Origin: Halocaridina rubra
Taxonomy: Eukaryota; Arthropoda; Malacostraca; Decapoda; Atyidae
DNA length: 64,000 bases
NCBI GenBank assembly: GCA_037179515.1
Contig: JAXCGZ010007652.1
Location: forward strand, 1-64,000
Direction: 5' to 3'
Every line of letters begins with the position of its first letter. The stretch's first letter is position 1. This document shows, piece by piece, positions 44,281 to 60,012 of this stretch. The position numbers were made by a program, and so were the translations under genes. The notes under the pieces were generated by a model. The model saw only the letters and a list, made by a program, of their open reading frames with translations, ran no database searches and was not told where the DNA came from.

Positions 44281-46508
44281 TTGATGGAGTATATCATTGA
44301 AGATATTCTTCCTGAGAGTAGAGGCACTGAGGACATGAGGAAGAACTATCCGAAAGGAGATTACATCAAAATGAATTAACTTTTTGCAGTTATTGACTGG
44401 AGAACCTTATTTTACAACAAATCTGTACAAGAAATGTATGACATCTTTTGTGAGAAATATGGGAAGATAGTAGATTGCTGCATACCTGTCACCAAAGTAG
44501 GTGTAATTCATGCCAGAGAGAAATGGTTCGATAATGGGTGTAAAAGAGCTAAGGAGTGGAGAGACAAATGCTGGAAAAGGTATAGGAGGAGAAAAAACAT
44601 AAATGCCTGGCAAACCTACAAAAGAGCAAGAAATGACTACCTAAGTAAAAGGAGAGAGGCAGAGAGAGACTATGAGAGGGACATCACCAGGAAGGCTAAA
44701 GAAAATCCCAATCTTTTCCACAGCTTTATCAGAGGAAAACTGAAGGTAAAAGAACAGGTTTTAAGGCTAAAGAGAGCGTATGGAAGCATCACTGAGACGG
44801 ATGAAGAGATCTGCAAAGAATTGAACAAGGAGTTTCAGTCAGTATTTACAGTAGAAAATACCCCACCCCCTCAGATTGCAGTGATAGAAGCTCAAGGGCC
44901 GGTATTAGAGAACATCAACCTTACAGCCACAGAGGTATGCAAAGCGCTGATGGATTTAGATGTTCATAAAGCTACAGGTCCTGATGACATATCCCCTCAT
45001 GTGCTTAAAAAATGCGCAAGCTCAATATCAGTGGCACTAAGTATCATATTTAAAAAGTCACTGGAGTCAGGGGAGATTCCAAGATGCTGGAAACATGCAA
45101 ATGTGATACCTATCTTCAAAAAGGGAAGGAGGGATATGGCTCTGAACTATAGACCAGTTTCCTTGACCAGCATAGTTTGCAAAGTTATGGAGAAACTACT
45201 AAGGAAACATATCTCTCTTCACTTGGAATCCTTCAACTTTTTGTCAGTGAGGCAACATGGCTTCAGAGAAGGTAGTTCAACAGTAACAAACTTATTAGAA
45301 TTTTATGATGAAGTAAGCCAAATCTTACAGGAAAGAGAGGGCTGGGCAGATTGCATATTCCTAGACTTCCAGAAAGCATTTGACACTGTTCCACATGGGA
45401 GACTTATTAGGAAGCTGCAATCAATGGCTAGAATAGGTGGAAATGTTTTGGAATGGATAAAAACTTATTTAGAAGGAAGGGAACAGAGGGTTAGAGTAAG
45501 ACACTCAGTGTCTGAATGGAGAAGAGTTAGTAGTGGAGTTCCACAGGGTTCAGTTTTAGGGCCACTTTTGTTCCTTGTATATGTAAATGATCTACCAGAG
45601 TCTGTAAATTCATTCATGAATATGTTTGCAGATGATGCAAAGATTGTGAAGAAAGTAAAAAACGAGAACAAAGGTAGAGAACTTCAGGAGGATCTAAATA
45701 ATCTGCATGAGTGGTCAGAAAAGTGGCTAATGAAATTCAATACTTCAAAATGTAAGGTAATGAGAATGGGTACAAGTGCAAGAAGGCCCAAGCTTGACTA
45801 CTCGGTAGCTGGAGTACAACTTCAAGAGACAGAAAATGAGAGAGATCTAGGTGTAAACATACTGGCAGATTTGTCTCCAGAAATACATATAAATGGCATA
45901 GTAAGGGCAGCATATGCATTCTTATCAAATGTAAGGGTAGCCTTAAGGCACATGGACAAGGAAATGTTCAGAAATATTTATGTACCCTATGTGAGGCCAA
46001 AACTCGAATATGCAGCCCCCTTTTGGAATCCGCACTTGAAAAAGCACATAGCTAAGCTTGAAAAAGTTCAAAGACATGCCACGAAACTGGTGCCAGAAAT
46101 ACGCAATCTCAGTTATGATGAGATTCTGAGGGAATTAGACTTACCATCACTCGAAGCTAGAAGAGTGAGGGGGGATAAGGTGACAGTCTTTAAATTCCTT
46201 CATGGTTATGATAGAGTGGATAGGGATCGATATTTTGATATGGCTGGCTCTAGAACTAGAGATCATAGTTTGGAGCTTCGTAAGAAAGCTTCTTTGCAGG
46301 ATGTAAGGAAATACTTTTTCAGTGTAAGAGTAGTTGATAATTGGAATTGGCTAAGCGAGGAGGTAGTTAATGCTATCTCAATCCATAGTTTTAAGGACAG
46401 GTATGATAAGTATCACTAAGTATAAAATGGAACCGATCAGGAGACGGGAAGATACGAGTTTTGGGCTCTTTCCCGTAAACACAATTAGGTAATCACAATT
46501 AGGTAATC
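44281..46508 (+). mobile_element. Main-family LINE copy A7, RT part (right of nested insertion)
   Basis: Continuation of the copy starting at 39401. The end of the endonuclease reads EYIIEDILPESRGTEDMRRN, with a TAA at 44378 where MNELFAV is expected. The open frame 44434-46419 (661 codons) carries RT motifs FLDFQKAFDTVPH, VPQGSVLGPLLFLVYVNDLP and MFADDAKI. The 3' end has the ACGGGAAGA/TCTTTCCCGT hairpin and two copies of the AATTAGGTAATCAC tail. Confidence 0.9.
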
Positions 46509-46608
46509 ACCTTTGTTATTTTTTCTCAGTTGTGCTTTAGAATGGATCCAGTTAGGATCCGAAATATAGTATTGTTTTTTTAAGTTTTATTTCACTGATG
46601 GGCTTCCT

Positions 46609-46825
<217 letters not shown>

Positions 46826-46944
46826 TTTCCCATAGTGACATTGTAACTAGGGTCTTAGATTAAATACTCTTGCTATGGCATTTCTAATTAGAAAAGGATT
46901 TGGGGTATGACTGTTTAACATAATCTTCTTCTTTTCAGCTTTAA

Positions 46945-47485
46945 CCCATTCTTATATGGTGTCGCCGTTGTGAATGAGTCGTCTCCATCTATTTCTGTTC
47001 TGTACTTCATTTTCATCAATACCCTTCCATTGCAAGTCCTCCCCTATACAATCGCACCATCTTTTTCTTAGTCTTCCTCTCCTCCTTCTACCTCGGACTT
47101 CCATCTCCGGCGTATGTCTTCCAACATGATGTTCGTCCCGTCGTAACAGATGTCCATACCATCTAAGCTTTCCCCCCTGTATTTTCTTTGATAATTCAAA
47201 TACCTTTGTCGATCCTTTTACATACTCACTCCTAATTCTATCCTTCCTTGTTATTCCAGACATCCACCTCAACATTCTCACCTCCGCTACATCCATCCCC
47301 TTCTCCTCTGTCTTCCTTATACTTGCTGTTTCTGTTCCATATAACATAGTTGGTCTTACAACGGTCCTATGAAACTTTCCCTTCAATCTCAGTGGTACCT
47401 TCTTGTCACAGAGAATACCAGATGCAGACCTCCAGTTATTCCATCCTGCCTGAATTCGATGTCTCACTTCTTGATCCATGCTGTT
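46945..47485 (-). pseudogene. RTE-type LINE C-terminal fragment
   Basis: A 175-codon minus frame (47479-46952) with VRPTMLYGTETASIRKTEEK, RMLRWMSGITRKDRIRS, GKLRWYGHLLRRDE and GRLRKRWCDCIGEDLQWKG, the conserved end of RTE/BovB-like ORF2. It is 5'-truncated. The open frame suggests a fairly young insertion. It differs clearly from the RTE at 23405-36024. Confidence 0.85.
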
Positions 47486-47635
47486 TAATATAATAATTAT
47501 TTAAATGACCAAAACTCTTAGTAGAAATATCACTGTCATAAAAATCGAGTGTTTTCTGAGTGTTTTGAGTAGAAGTTGATAGGATATGTTGGCTTTTTTT
47601 CTTCTGCCTTTGTGGTCATTTTTTTTTTTTTTTTT

Positions 47636-47752
47636 GATGGGTTAGGATAGTAGCAGAAAAAGGGGAGGGGATTAAGGATATAAGGGAATTGGAGGGAAAG
47701 CACGAAAATTAAATAAAGTAAGAGATAAAAAAGAGAGGGGCAGACCCTCGTG
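47636..47752 (+). repeat. Partial copy of the 51.3 kb repeat core
   Basis: About 115 bases (AGGGGATTAAGGATATAAGG, then AGAGAGGGGCAGACCCTCG) that recur with few changes at 51305-51430 inside the inverted-repeat element. The copy here lacks inverted ends. Confidence 0.8.
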
Positions 47753-48025
47753 CTAAGTTTTGATCTGGAATTTAGATACTTTTTGGTTATGTTGTCGGAT
47801 GGTGGTCAAATCTTCCTAAAGTTTCCTAAGGTATGTAAACGGGTTGCCAGATGGCAGACACCTCACGGCCAAATTCTGTGCATTTTAAAGCCAAATCTGG
47901 CCAAACATGTTTTTGTCTATGGCCAGATTACTTTTAATGGAAATAAGTACGGTAATTTTAAATTAGCCCGACACGAAAATTAAAAGAATTTTAACCCTGC
48001 ACCTAATGCATAGTCATCTGAACAT

Positions 48026-50094
48026 GTACAAGAAATGTATGACATCTTTTGTGAGAAATATGGGAAGATAGTAGATTGCTGCATACCTGTCACCAAAGTA
48101 GGTGTAATTCATGCCAGAGAGAAATGGTTCGATAATGGGTGTAAAAGAGCTAAGGAGTGGAGAGACAAATGCTGGAAAAGGTATAGGAGGAGAAAAAACA
48201 TAAATGCCTGGCAAACCTACAAAAGAGCAAGAAATGACTACCTAAGTAAAAGGAGAGAGGCAGAGAGAGACTATGAGAGGGACATCACCAGGAAGGCTAA
48301 AGAAAATCCCAATCTTTTCCACAGCTTTATCAGAGGAAAACTGAAGGTAAAAGAACAGGTTTTAAGGCTAAAGAGAGCGGATGGAAGCATCACTGAGACG
48401 GATGAAGAGATCTGCAAAGAATTGAACAAGGAGTTTCAGTCAGTATTTACAGTAGAAAATACCCCACCCCCTCAGATTGCAGTGATAGATGCTCAAGGGC
48501 CGGTATTAGAGAACATCAACCTTACAGCCACAGAGGTATGCAAAGCGCTGATGGATTTAGATGTTCATAAAGCTACAGGTCCTGATGACATATCCCCTCA
48601 TGTGCTTAAAAAATGCGCAAGCTCAATATTAGTGGCACTAAGTATCATATTTAAAAAGTCACTGGAGTCAGGGGAGATTCCAAGATGCTGGAAACAAGCA
48701 AATGTGATACCTATCTTCAAAAAGGGAAGGAGGGATACGGCTCTGAACTATAGACCAGTTTCCTTGACCAGCATAGTTTGCAAAGTTATGGAGAAACTAC
48801 CAAGGAAACATATCTCTCTTCACTTGGAATCCTTCAACTTTTTGTCAGTGAGGCAACATGGCTTCAGAGAAGGTAGATCAACAGTAACAAACTTATTAGA
48901 ATTCTATGATGAGGTAAGCCGAATCTTACAGGAAAGAGAGGGCTGGGCAGATTGCATATTCCTAGACTTCCAGAAAGCGTTTGACACTGTTCCACATGGG
49001 AGACTTATTAGGAAGCTGCACTCAATGGCTAGAATAGGTGGAAATGTTTTGGAATGGATAAAAACTTACTTAGAAGGAAGGGAACAGAGGGTTAGAGTAA
49101 GACACTCAGTGTCTGAATGGAGAAGAGTTAGTAGTGGAGTTCCACAGGGTTCAGTTTTAGGGCCACTTTTGTTCCTTGTATATGTAAATGATCTACCAGA
49201 GTCTGTAAATTCATTCATGAATATGTTTGCAGATGATGCAAAGATTGTGAAGAAAGTAAAAAACGAGAACAATGGTAGAGAACTTCAGGAGGATCTAAAT
49301 AATCTGCATGAGTGGTCAGAAAAGTGGCTAATGAAATTCAATACTTCAAAATGTAAGGTAATGAGAATGGGTACAAGTGCAAGAAGGCCCAAGCTTGACT
49401 ACTCGGTGGCTAGAGTACAACTTCAAGAGACAGAAAATGAGAGATATCTAGGAGTAAACATACTGGCAGATTTGTCTCCAGAAATTCATATAAATGGCAT
49501 AGTAAGGGCAGCATATGCATTCTTATCAAATGTAAGGGTAGCCTTAAGGCACATGGACAAGGAAATGTTCAGAAATATTTATGTAACCTATGTGAGGCCA
49601 AAACTCGAATATGCAGCCCCCTTTTGGAATCTGCACTTGAAAAAGCACATAGCTAAGCTTGAAAAAGTTCAAAGGCATGCCACGAAACTGGTGCCAGAAA
49701 TACGCAATCTCAGTTATGATGAGATTCTGAGGGAATTAGACTTACCATCACTCGAAGCTAGAAGAGTGAGGGGGGATAAGGTGACAGTCTTTAAATTCCT
49801 TCATGGTTATGATAGAGTGGATAGGGATCGATATTTTGATATGGCTGGCTCTAGAACTAGAGGTCATAGTTTGAAGCTTCGTAAGAAAACTTCTTTGCAG
49901 GATGTAAGGAAATACTTTTTCAGTGTAAGAGTAGTTGATAATTGGAATTGGCTAAGCGAGGAGGTAGTTAATGCTATCTCAATCCATAGTTTTAAGGACA
50001 GGTATGATAAGTATCACTAAGTCTAAAATGGAACCGATCAGGAGACGGGAAGATACGAGTTTGGGCTCTTTCCCGTAAACACAATTAGGTAATC
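48026..50094 (+). mobile_element. Main-family LINE copy A9 with open RT frame
   Basis: 5'-truncated just before MYDIFCEKYGKIVDCC, with a 661-codon open frame from 48035 to 50020 covering the linker and the whole RT: FLDFQKAFDTVPH, VPQGSVLGPLLFLVYVNDLP, MFADDAKI, and the C-terminal LEKVQRHATKLVPEIRN. The 3' end has the hairpin and a single AATTAGGTAATCAC tail. The endonuclease is missing, so it cannot move on its own. The intact frame indicates recent insertion. The target duplication is unclear (perhaps ACAT). Confidence 0.9.
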
Positions 50095-50480
50095 ACATAA
50101 CTGTCAATAAGCAGATAAAAGGGGAAATAAATTATGCTTAGCTTAATCTGAATATATAATGAAGCAAGTGTAGCCAAGGTATACTGTATATGTTGTCTCG
50201 GCTGCTTTAATTTACTATCCTGGCTATACATCGCTCTTCTCTAGGCTATTCCTGTTTGGGGTTGCCAAAGAGGATTGGCTATACAACAATAGTTATCACA
50301 AATTACACAGCTTACATCAATTGTACTTTTTTTTTTATCAGTATCACTTATAAATGCATATATCGTCTCATGGTTTCTTTACTATTTCATTATATACACA
50401 TCATTTACAATCTTGTTAATTTTTTTTCAGATTTGTTTATTTCCTATTAGTCCATGTTCATAAATGCAAGGATATCTGGT

Positions 50481-50726
50481 TCATTCTCGCCCTCTGGCCC
50501 TTCCTGTTTCATACATGTTTGCAGAATTAAATAGATCCAGCATGTGCTGTGTTACTTCAAAGTCTCTGCAACATTTTCCTTTAAACTGACGGTGCACACG
50601 AATGCGAATGATAGCATCCAACATTGATGAACTGAGCCGATTTCTTAGTTTGGTTTTGACACAAGTTACAGGAGAGAAAATCCTTTCCACAACAGCATTA
50701 CTTGTAGGTGTTATTAGGTAAGCCAT
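50481..50726 (-). pseudogene. hAT transposase C-terminal (dimerisation) fragment
   Basis: An 81-codon minus frame with LITPTSNAVVERIFSPV and KTKLRNRLSSSMLDAIIRIR, the C-terminal dimerisation domain of hAT transposases (a SNA-ER-FS motif followed by KxxxRNRL). No catalytic domain is nearby. It belongs to the element 47839-50861, which fits an internally deleted copy. Confidence 0.85.
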
Positions 50727-50986
50727 GACATATTTTCCTAATTCTTCAAAATTCGGCCAAATGGTTTGGCCGTGGAAGTGAAAAATATTTACGGCCAGTC
50801 ATTTTTGTATACGGACAAATTTAAGGAATCTGACCGCAAAAACGGCCATCTGGCAACCCTGGTATGTAAGTAATAAAGAAGAAGATTTATTTACATTGGA
50901 TGCGTCTCGGCAGTCGCATGTTGCACACAGCTTATTCTCCAAGTACAAGTACAGTTAATGTGGCTGGAAGCACGACAGTATCGAAG

Positions 50987-51111
50987 ATGAATACTGATAA
51001 ATTGTGTGAAAGGGTGCTGAAACTCATTGAGAAACCTGAAGAATATTTAAGGTATGCCAAGTTCCTAGAACATTTCGTGTCATCACAGCCGAGTGGTGAA
51101 AGAAAGTATGG
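50987..51111 (+). CDS. Candidate first coding exon of an unknown host gene
   Basis: From ATG 50987 the frame reads MNTDKLCERVLKLIEKPEEY and continues RYAKFLEHFVSSQP to KYG, ending at a possible donor (G|GTAAAT at 51112). The composition is charged and helical, unlike the repeats around it, and an ATG further upstream at 50900 is in frame. I do not recognise the protein. No downstream exon is visible before the window end. It could equally be a chance frame or a transposon piece. Confidence 0.3.
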
Positions 51112-51116
51112 GTAAA

Positions 51117-51618
51117 TTTTTAGAAGGGGATTATTCTCTTACAGTAATATAACCGTATTTTTCTGATTGTTTTCGTTGTGAAATAAGCGAATCTGAACTC
51201 CATTTCTGGCGCAAAAAACATTCTTGGTGCGTCCTAACTAAACCTAACCTAACCTTTCCTATCCTAGTTGAATGCGGCTAACCTAACCGGGGGCTTCGCT
51301 TAACTTAACTTAGGATGGGATAGGATAGGAGGGGAAATTGGGGAGGGGATTAAGGATATAAGGGAATTGGAGGGAAAAGCACGAAAATTGAATAAAGTAA
51401 GAGATAAAAAGAGAGGGGCAGACCCTCGGGGTCTACGCCTCCCGGACCCCCCTTAGGGTTATATTTTTCTTAACCTGGGGCTACGCCTCCTGGACCCCCC
51501 TTAGGGGAACATTTAGTATTTTTTGAGCCAGAAATGGAGTTCAGATTCGTTTATTTCAAAACGTAAACTATAAAAAAATGCGGTCCTATTATTGTAAGAG
51601 AATTATCCCCTTTTCTAA
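51117..51618. mobile_element. 500 bp inverted-repeat element with CCTAA-rich core
   Basis: The left arm from TTTAGAAGGGGATTATTCTC to GAATCTGAACTCCATTTCTG (51117-51220) and the right arm (51513-51618) are imperfect reverse complements over about 105 bases. The core has CCTAACCTAACCT (51242-51257), a block shared with 47636-47752, and two copies of CTACGCCTCC-GGACCCCCCTT. No target duplication could be fixed. Confidence 0.75.
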
Positions 51619-52157
51619 AATAATACCAGTGTGTGTAACCGGAAAGTACTCAGGGTATGTTTTGTATATTCTTAGCCTTTTTCCTTTTTTTCTTTCCTCC
51701 GTAACGCAAATAAATTTGAGTAATGAGAAAGATTTGGTTATGTGTGAGTTTGTTAGTATTTCTCTATTACACCTGGCTATGATGGGTTGTAATTGCTTAT
51801 TGGTGGTTCTTTAAGATTTACGGTTGCCCTCTGGATTATTGGTATTCGGTAGCAAAGAAGTATATCATCTTCCCTCTCCTACATGAATATAATGCTAATT
51901 TTATACAGTACTGATTTATTTTAGTAAGTGGTATCTTTTTCATTGTTTTGTTTGGTATTCAAGCATGAAATCATGGATATCGCATATAAAAATATTTAAA
52001 GAATAAAAGTAATATAACTCCGCCTAAAAGTGCGTATATTTCTTACTGTATAAACTGAAAAATTATTGTAAGAAAATGGCACAGTAGGTGGGTATCACCT
52101 GTTTGTGATGTTCTCATGTCACTACACTGTTACTGCATGTGCAGTTATAAAAGTCAT
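51619..52157. other. Interval without recognised features
   Basis: AT-rich sequence without repeat homology to the rest of the window; one 78-codon open frame (51578-51814) overlaps the inverted-repeat arm and has no recognisable motif. Confidence 0.55.
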
Positions 52158-52383
52158 GGATAAACTGGAGAAGTCGCACCCTGGTGCCGTCGACTGGAGA
52201 GGGCGCTCCTCACGTTTGGCCAACTTGATATAACACATCATGATTAAGCAACTGGAGATAGAGCACCTTAAATTAGGTTAGGGCAGGTTAAGTTAGGCTA
52301 GGTTAGGTTAGGTCAAGTTGGCCAATCGTGAGGCGTGCCCTCTCGGGTTGACGGCGCTGAGGTGCGTCTTCTCCAGTTTATCC
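52158..52383. mobile_element. 226 bp hAT-like MITE
   Basis: AAAGTCAT at 52150-52157 and 52384-52391 is a perfect 8-base target duplication. The element starts GGATAAACTGGAGAAG and ends CTTCTCCAGTTTATCC; the arms match over about 70 bases (GCACC, GCCGTC, GAGAGGGC, CCTCACG, TTGGCCAACTTGA in order). The loop contains TTAGGTTAGG-like repeats. No coding capacity. Confidence 0.92.
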
Positions 52384-53309
52384 AAAGTCATAAATATTCT
52401 TAAGTATCTTGTTCTTGTGAGCATTTCAGAGGCATTGTTTGATGTCCAAATATTTGTAATTATTAGTATTTGAAATATATAATATTGTACTCCTAGTGTC
52501 CATTACAGAGGCATTGGTAGCCTGGTATAGCCTGATGATGTGAATCAAGATAGCTGCCAGTAGAGTGTATGGTCATATTGATCAACTAATACTGTTTTAA
52601 CACATACACAAAACAGTCAAGGCAATATTTGTGCTATGTATACACTCACCTATACTGTAAGACAAATAACTGTTGGTGTGTAACACTCGGCAAACAGCCT
52701 CTTGTCACAAATATTGTGTGGAGATTTGTAGCGTTGGTGCAGTGACTGCTTCTTCCTATCCTCCCCCAGACTCTGGAACTCTTTTCCTCCTCCAGTCTTT
52801 CCTAATTCTTATGACCTCTCTTTGGTTAAAGAGCGAGTCTATCATCCTCTCCGGGCCTAATCCTGCCATATCAATAGGTCTTCATTACTTCGACCATTCT
52901 TTCAGCCTGTCCTTTCCTATTGTGTATCATTCTCTTATTTCTTTCTTGTCCTTAAGCTTCTAATTTTTCTTCATCTCAAGCTTTTCTTGGTGACTAGGCC
53001 TGTTGAGGGCAATTTTCATACCTGCCCCGATGTCACACTCATAAAAATATACTCATCCAATGATAAAATGGTCTTTCCCACTTATTATGATTATCAACAA
53101 CATATTCAAAATTTAGTATTAATAGGCATGAGACGAACGCTTTCCAGTTAAATGCATTTCTTACAGTATTTCTCATATTTGTTTCTAGCTGTGTATAAAT
53201 ATGAAGTATTTGTCAATAGGTATGTAAAAGAAATTCTTGAAGTACATATATGCATGATTTACTACTAAAGCACAAAATAATAACCCAATGATAACAAAGT
53301 TGAATAATT
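52384..53309. other. Interval with no assigned gene; decayed repeat at 52700-53045
   Basis: A 96-codon plus frame at 52673-52963 and antisense Arg/Lys-rich frames suggest an old repeat (CTCTGGAACTCTTTTCCTCC region), but I cannot name a family. No host coding signal. Confidence 0.4.
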
Positions 53310-54190
53310 CAGGTCGTCTTTGACTTACAACCTATTCGACATACGACTTTGACTTTACAGCAGCAACTGTGATTATGAATTATATGTCCGGCCATGACTG
53401 CACTGAGTCTGACAGCGCAAATGTTGCCTAGGAAGGCATTAAGCCATTTCTGCTGATGCCAGTGCTAGCATCCCCACAAATTGCTTTTCCTTGTATCTTG
53501 TGCAGTCTACTGTTAGCAGATGTCTCAAGACATTCTTATCTGTGCATATCTTAGGTTTTAAAGAAGCAGAAGAAGAAAAGGATGAAGAAAGACGATAGAA
53601 AGTTTATTGAAACTTACTAAGAGAAAAGGAAGCGAAAAATTCAAGTAAATTTGAGCTTTGTTGTGAAAAAAAGAACCTCCTGTGGCTACCCCGAAGCTGC
53701 AAAATCAATTAAGAAAATTGTTGAAAATTATATGATGTACAACAAATATAAAAAGCTCCTAATAATACTGTACCACACATTAATAGACCTGGGAAATGGT
53801 AATACAAAGGCTATAACAAAAGTGAACTAAGAAAATGGTGAAATTTTTTGTGGATAAAAAGAAATACACAATTCAGACAAGGCTCAACATGATCGTGAAA
53901 AAAGAAAAAAAACCTGCTACCCTGAGCACTGCTTGTGACAACGACATTGCTGATTCTTAGCCAAGTACAAATGGTCAGTAAGATGTTTTCTGTTTTTGTT
54001 ATTTTGTCTTCCCAATATGCTAAGAGTGTGTGATATAAAGTAAAAAAAAAACATTAAAAAATGTGACTTAAAGATTATATAATTTTCATATCTCAGTATA
54101 CTATACACATGGTAACTTTTGCATTTCAAATCGGAGACTAACTTATAACCAAATCAGCTTACGACCAGTCAGCTGGAACTGATCTAGATT
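53310..54190. mobile_element. Decayed mariner-like element with ends resembling GGTCGT...
   Basis: The left side AGGTCGTCTTTGACTTACAA and the right side, inverted as AGCTGACTGGTCGTAAGCTG, are weakly matching inverted ends; the interior is AT-rich with Lys-rich broken frames (AAGAAGCAGAAGAAGAAAAG). The right end is especially degraded, so this is tentative. Confidence 0.4.
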
Positions 54191-54659
54191 TAAAGTGACA
54201 TATGTGTATTGTACATTATAATATTATAAACAAGAAAATACAAATACAGTAATGGTATTGACATGACATGTGAACTTGTAGCTGCTGTTTAGATGAGATT
54301 TACTTAGATCCTCTGCAAATGGAAATGCCAATTCTTAAATCTCCATGAGGATAGAAAAATTACAATAACCATGTTAAAGTTTGAAAATAGAACATAGATA
54401 TAAATAGTAAATTTGTCAGTCCAAGAAATTATAAACAGAGGGAAATATGATTAAATGAAGAACTTTTCTAAAGGTTGATGTAGTAATGGCCCACTTATGT
54501 TTGTTTACACTGGCTGTGATTTAGATTATCTTATATATAAAGGGCAAGGGAATTTTTTAAATACTGTACTAAGTATATTACATACTGAGGCATCGTTGCT
54601 AAATAAGGAAACTTCAGCCCACCCCTACCCCATCCTTCACTCCAGTCACTTCCTTATGA
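54191..54659. other. Interval without recognised features
   Basis: AT-rich, with no motif or repeat seen; its right part may hold the unrecognised upstream part of the LINE that follows. Confidence 0.5.
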
Positions 54660-57681
<3,022 letters not shown>

Positions 57682-57688
57682 CACTTTG

Positions 57689-57880
57689 TTTGGGGTTTAT
57701 CTAATTTTCAACATTATGGTATTATTAATATTCCTTGGTTTTAAACACTATTCTAAGAAAATGTATATCATACTGTATTCATTGGAAACTTAAATGAAAT
57801 ACCTGTACAGTATATATATTCTCTACACGCTATTTCCCTGTCGATATTATATCGAAACTTTGTTTGCTATGTGCTGTTTG
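57689..57880 (+). repeat. Partial copy of the 16.56-17.2 kb segment
   Basis: TTTGGGGTTTATCTAATTTT, TATTAATATTCCTTGGTT and a part of the 180 bp repeat (CGCTATTTCCCTGTCGATAT) occur in the same order as at 16558-16870 and 17180-17225, showing that the two loci share an ancestral composite repeat. Confidence 0.75.
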
Positions 57881-57882
57881 AC

Positions 57883-58384
57883 AGAGAGAGAGAGAGAAAC
57901 ATATTTAATGAACACTTGTTCATTCAACCAAAACTGCATTATTTATTGTAAAAATAATGGTTTAATTACAAATTCGTAATAATAATAATAATAATAATAA
58001 TCCCCACAATCATCATATGTTGCCAATAATAATAATAATAATAAAAATAAGATCTAAGGAGAATTTTTGGAATCGACATCATGAAAGTAATGCAGAGGAA
58101 TATTAAAACCCAGCAGAGAATTGGTTATTCATTACACATCTTTTATAATCCCTTCACATCTGACAGGTCATTACACTCTCCATCTCTGTTTCTCTTTACT
58201 ATATGTATTCTTCATGCCCAGGCCCGATAAAGCTGTTTTATTTTATTATTTTTTGGCCTGTCCTAGTGTGACAATCATTAAATTTATTTATTTATTTATT
58301 TAGTTTTTTTTTTCTTACTTCGCGGAAATTCACTTATGGTGGCTGGTCCCCGGAACCGAACCCCCACGATAATGAGGGGTTACC
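57883..58384 (+). mobile_element. Tigger-type non-autonomous fragment
   Basis: Matches 63285-63790 in order (GTTCATTCAACCAAAACT, AAT repeats, GATCTAAGGAGAA, CAGCAGAGA, the CCTGATAAAG-like block) and ends with a degraded terminus (CCCGGAACCGAACCCCC, GGGGTTACCGTA) before a (TA)n array. The left end is lost. Confidence 0.75.
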
Positions 58385-60002
<1,618 letters not shown>

Positions 60003-60012
60003 TAATGAAATA

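Larger units (their letters stand above)
47839..50861 (-). mobile_element. hAT element with perfect 8 bp target duplication, split by a LINE
   Basis: GTATGTAA occurs at 47831-47838 and at 50862-50869, flanking inverted ends GGGTTGCCAGATGGC (left) and GCCATCTGGCAACCC (right). That is the expected structure for hAT: 8-base duplication, ends near CAGGG. A C-terminal transposase frame is at 50726-50481 and LINE A9 occupies 48026-50094. Without the LINE the element is about 950 bases, so it was already internally deleted. Confidence 0.9.

Noticed and set aside
51242..51257. Telomere remnant
   Set aside because: Only about three CCTAA units inside an inverted-repeat element; too short for a telomere fusion.
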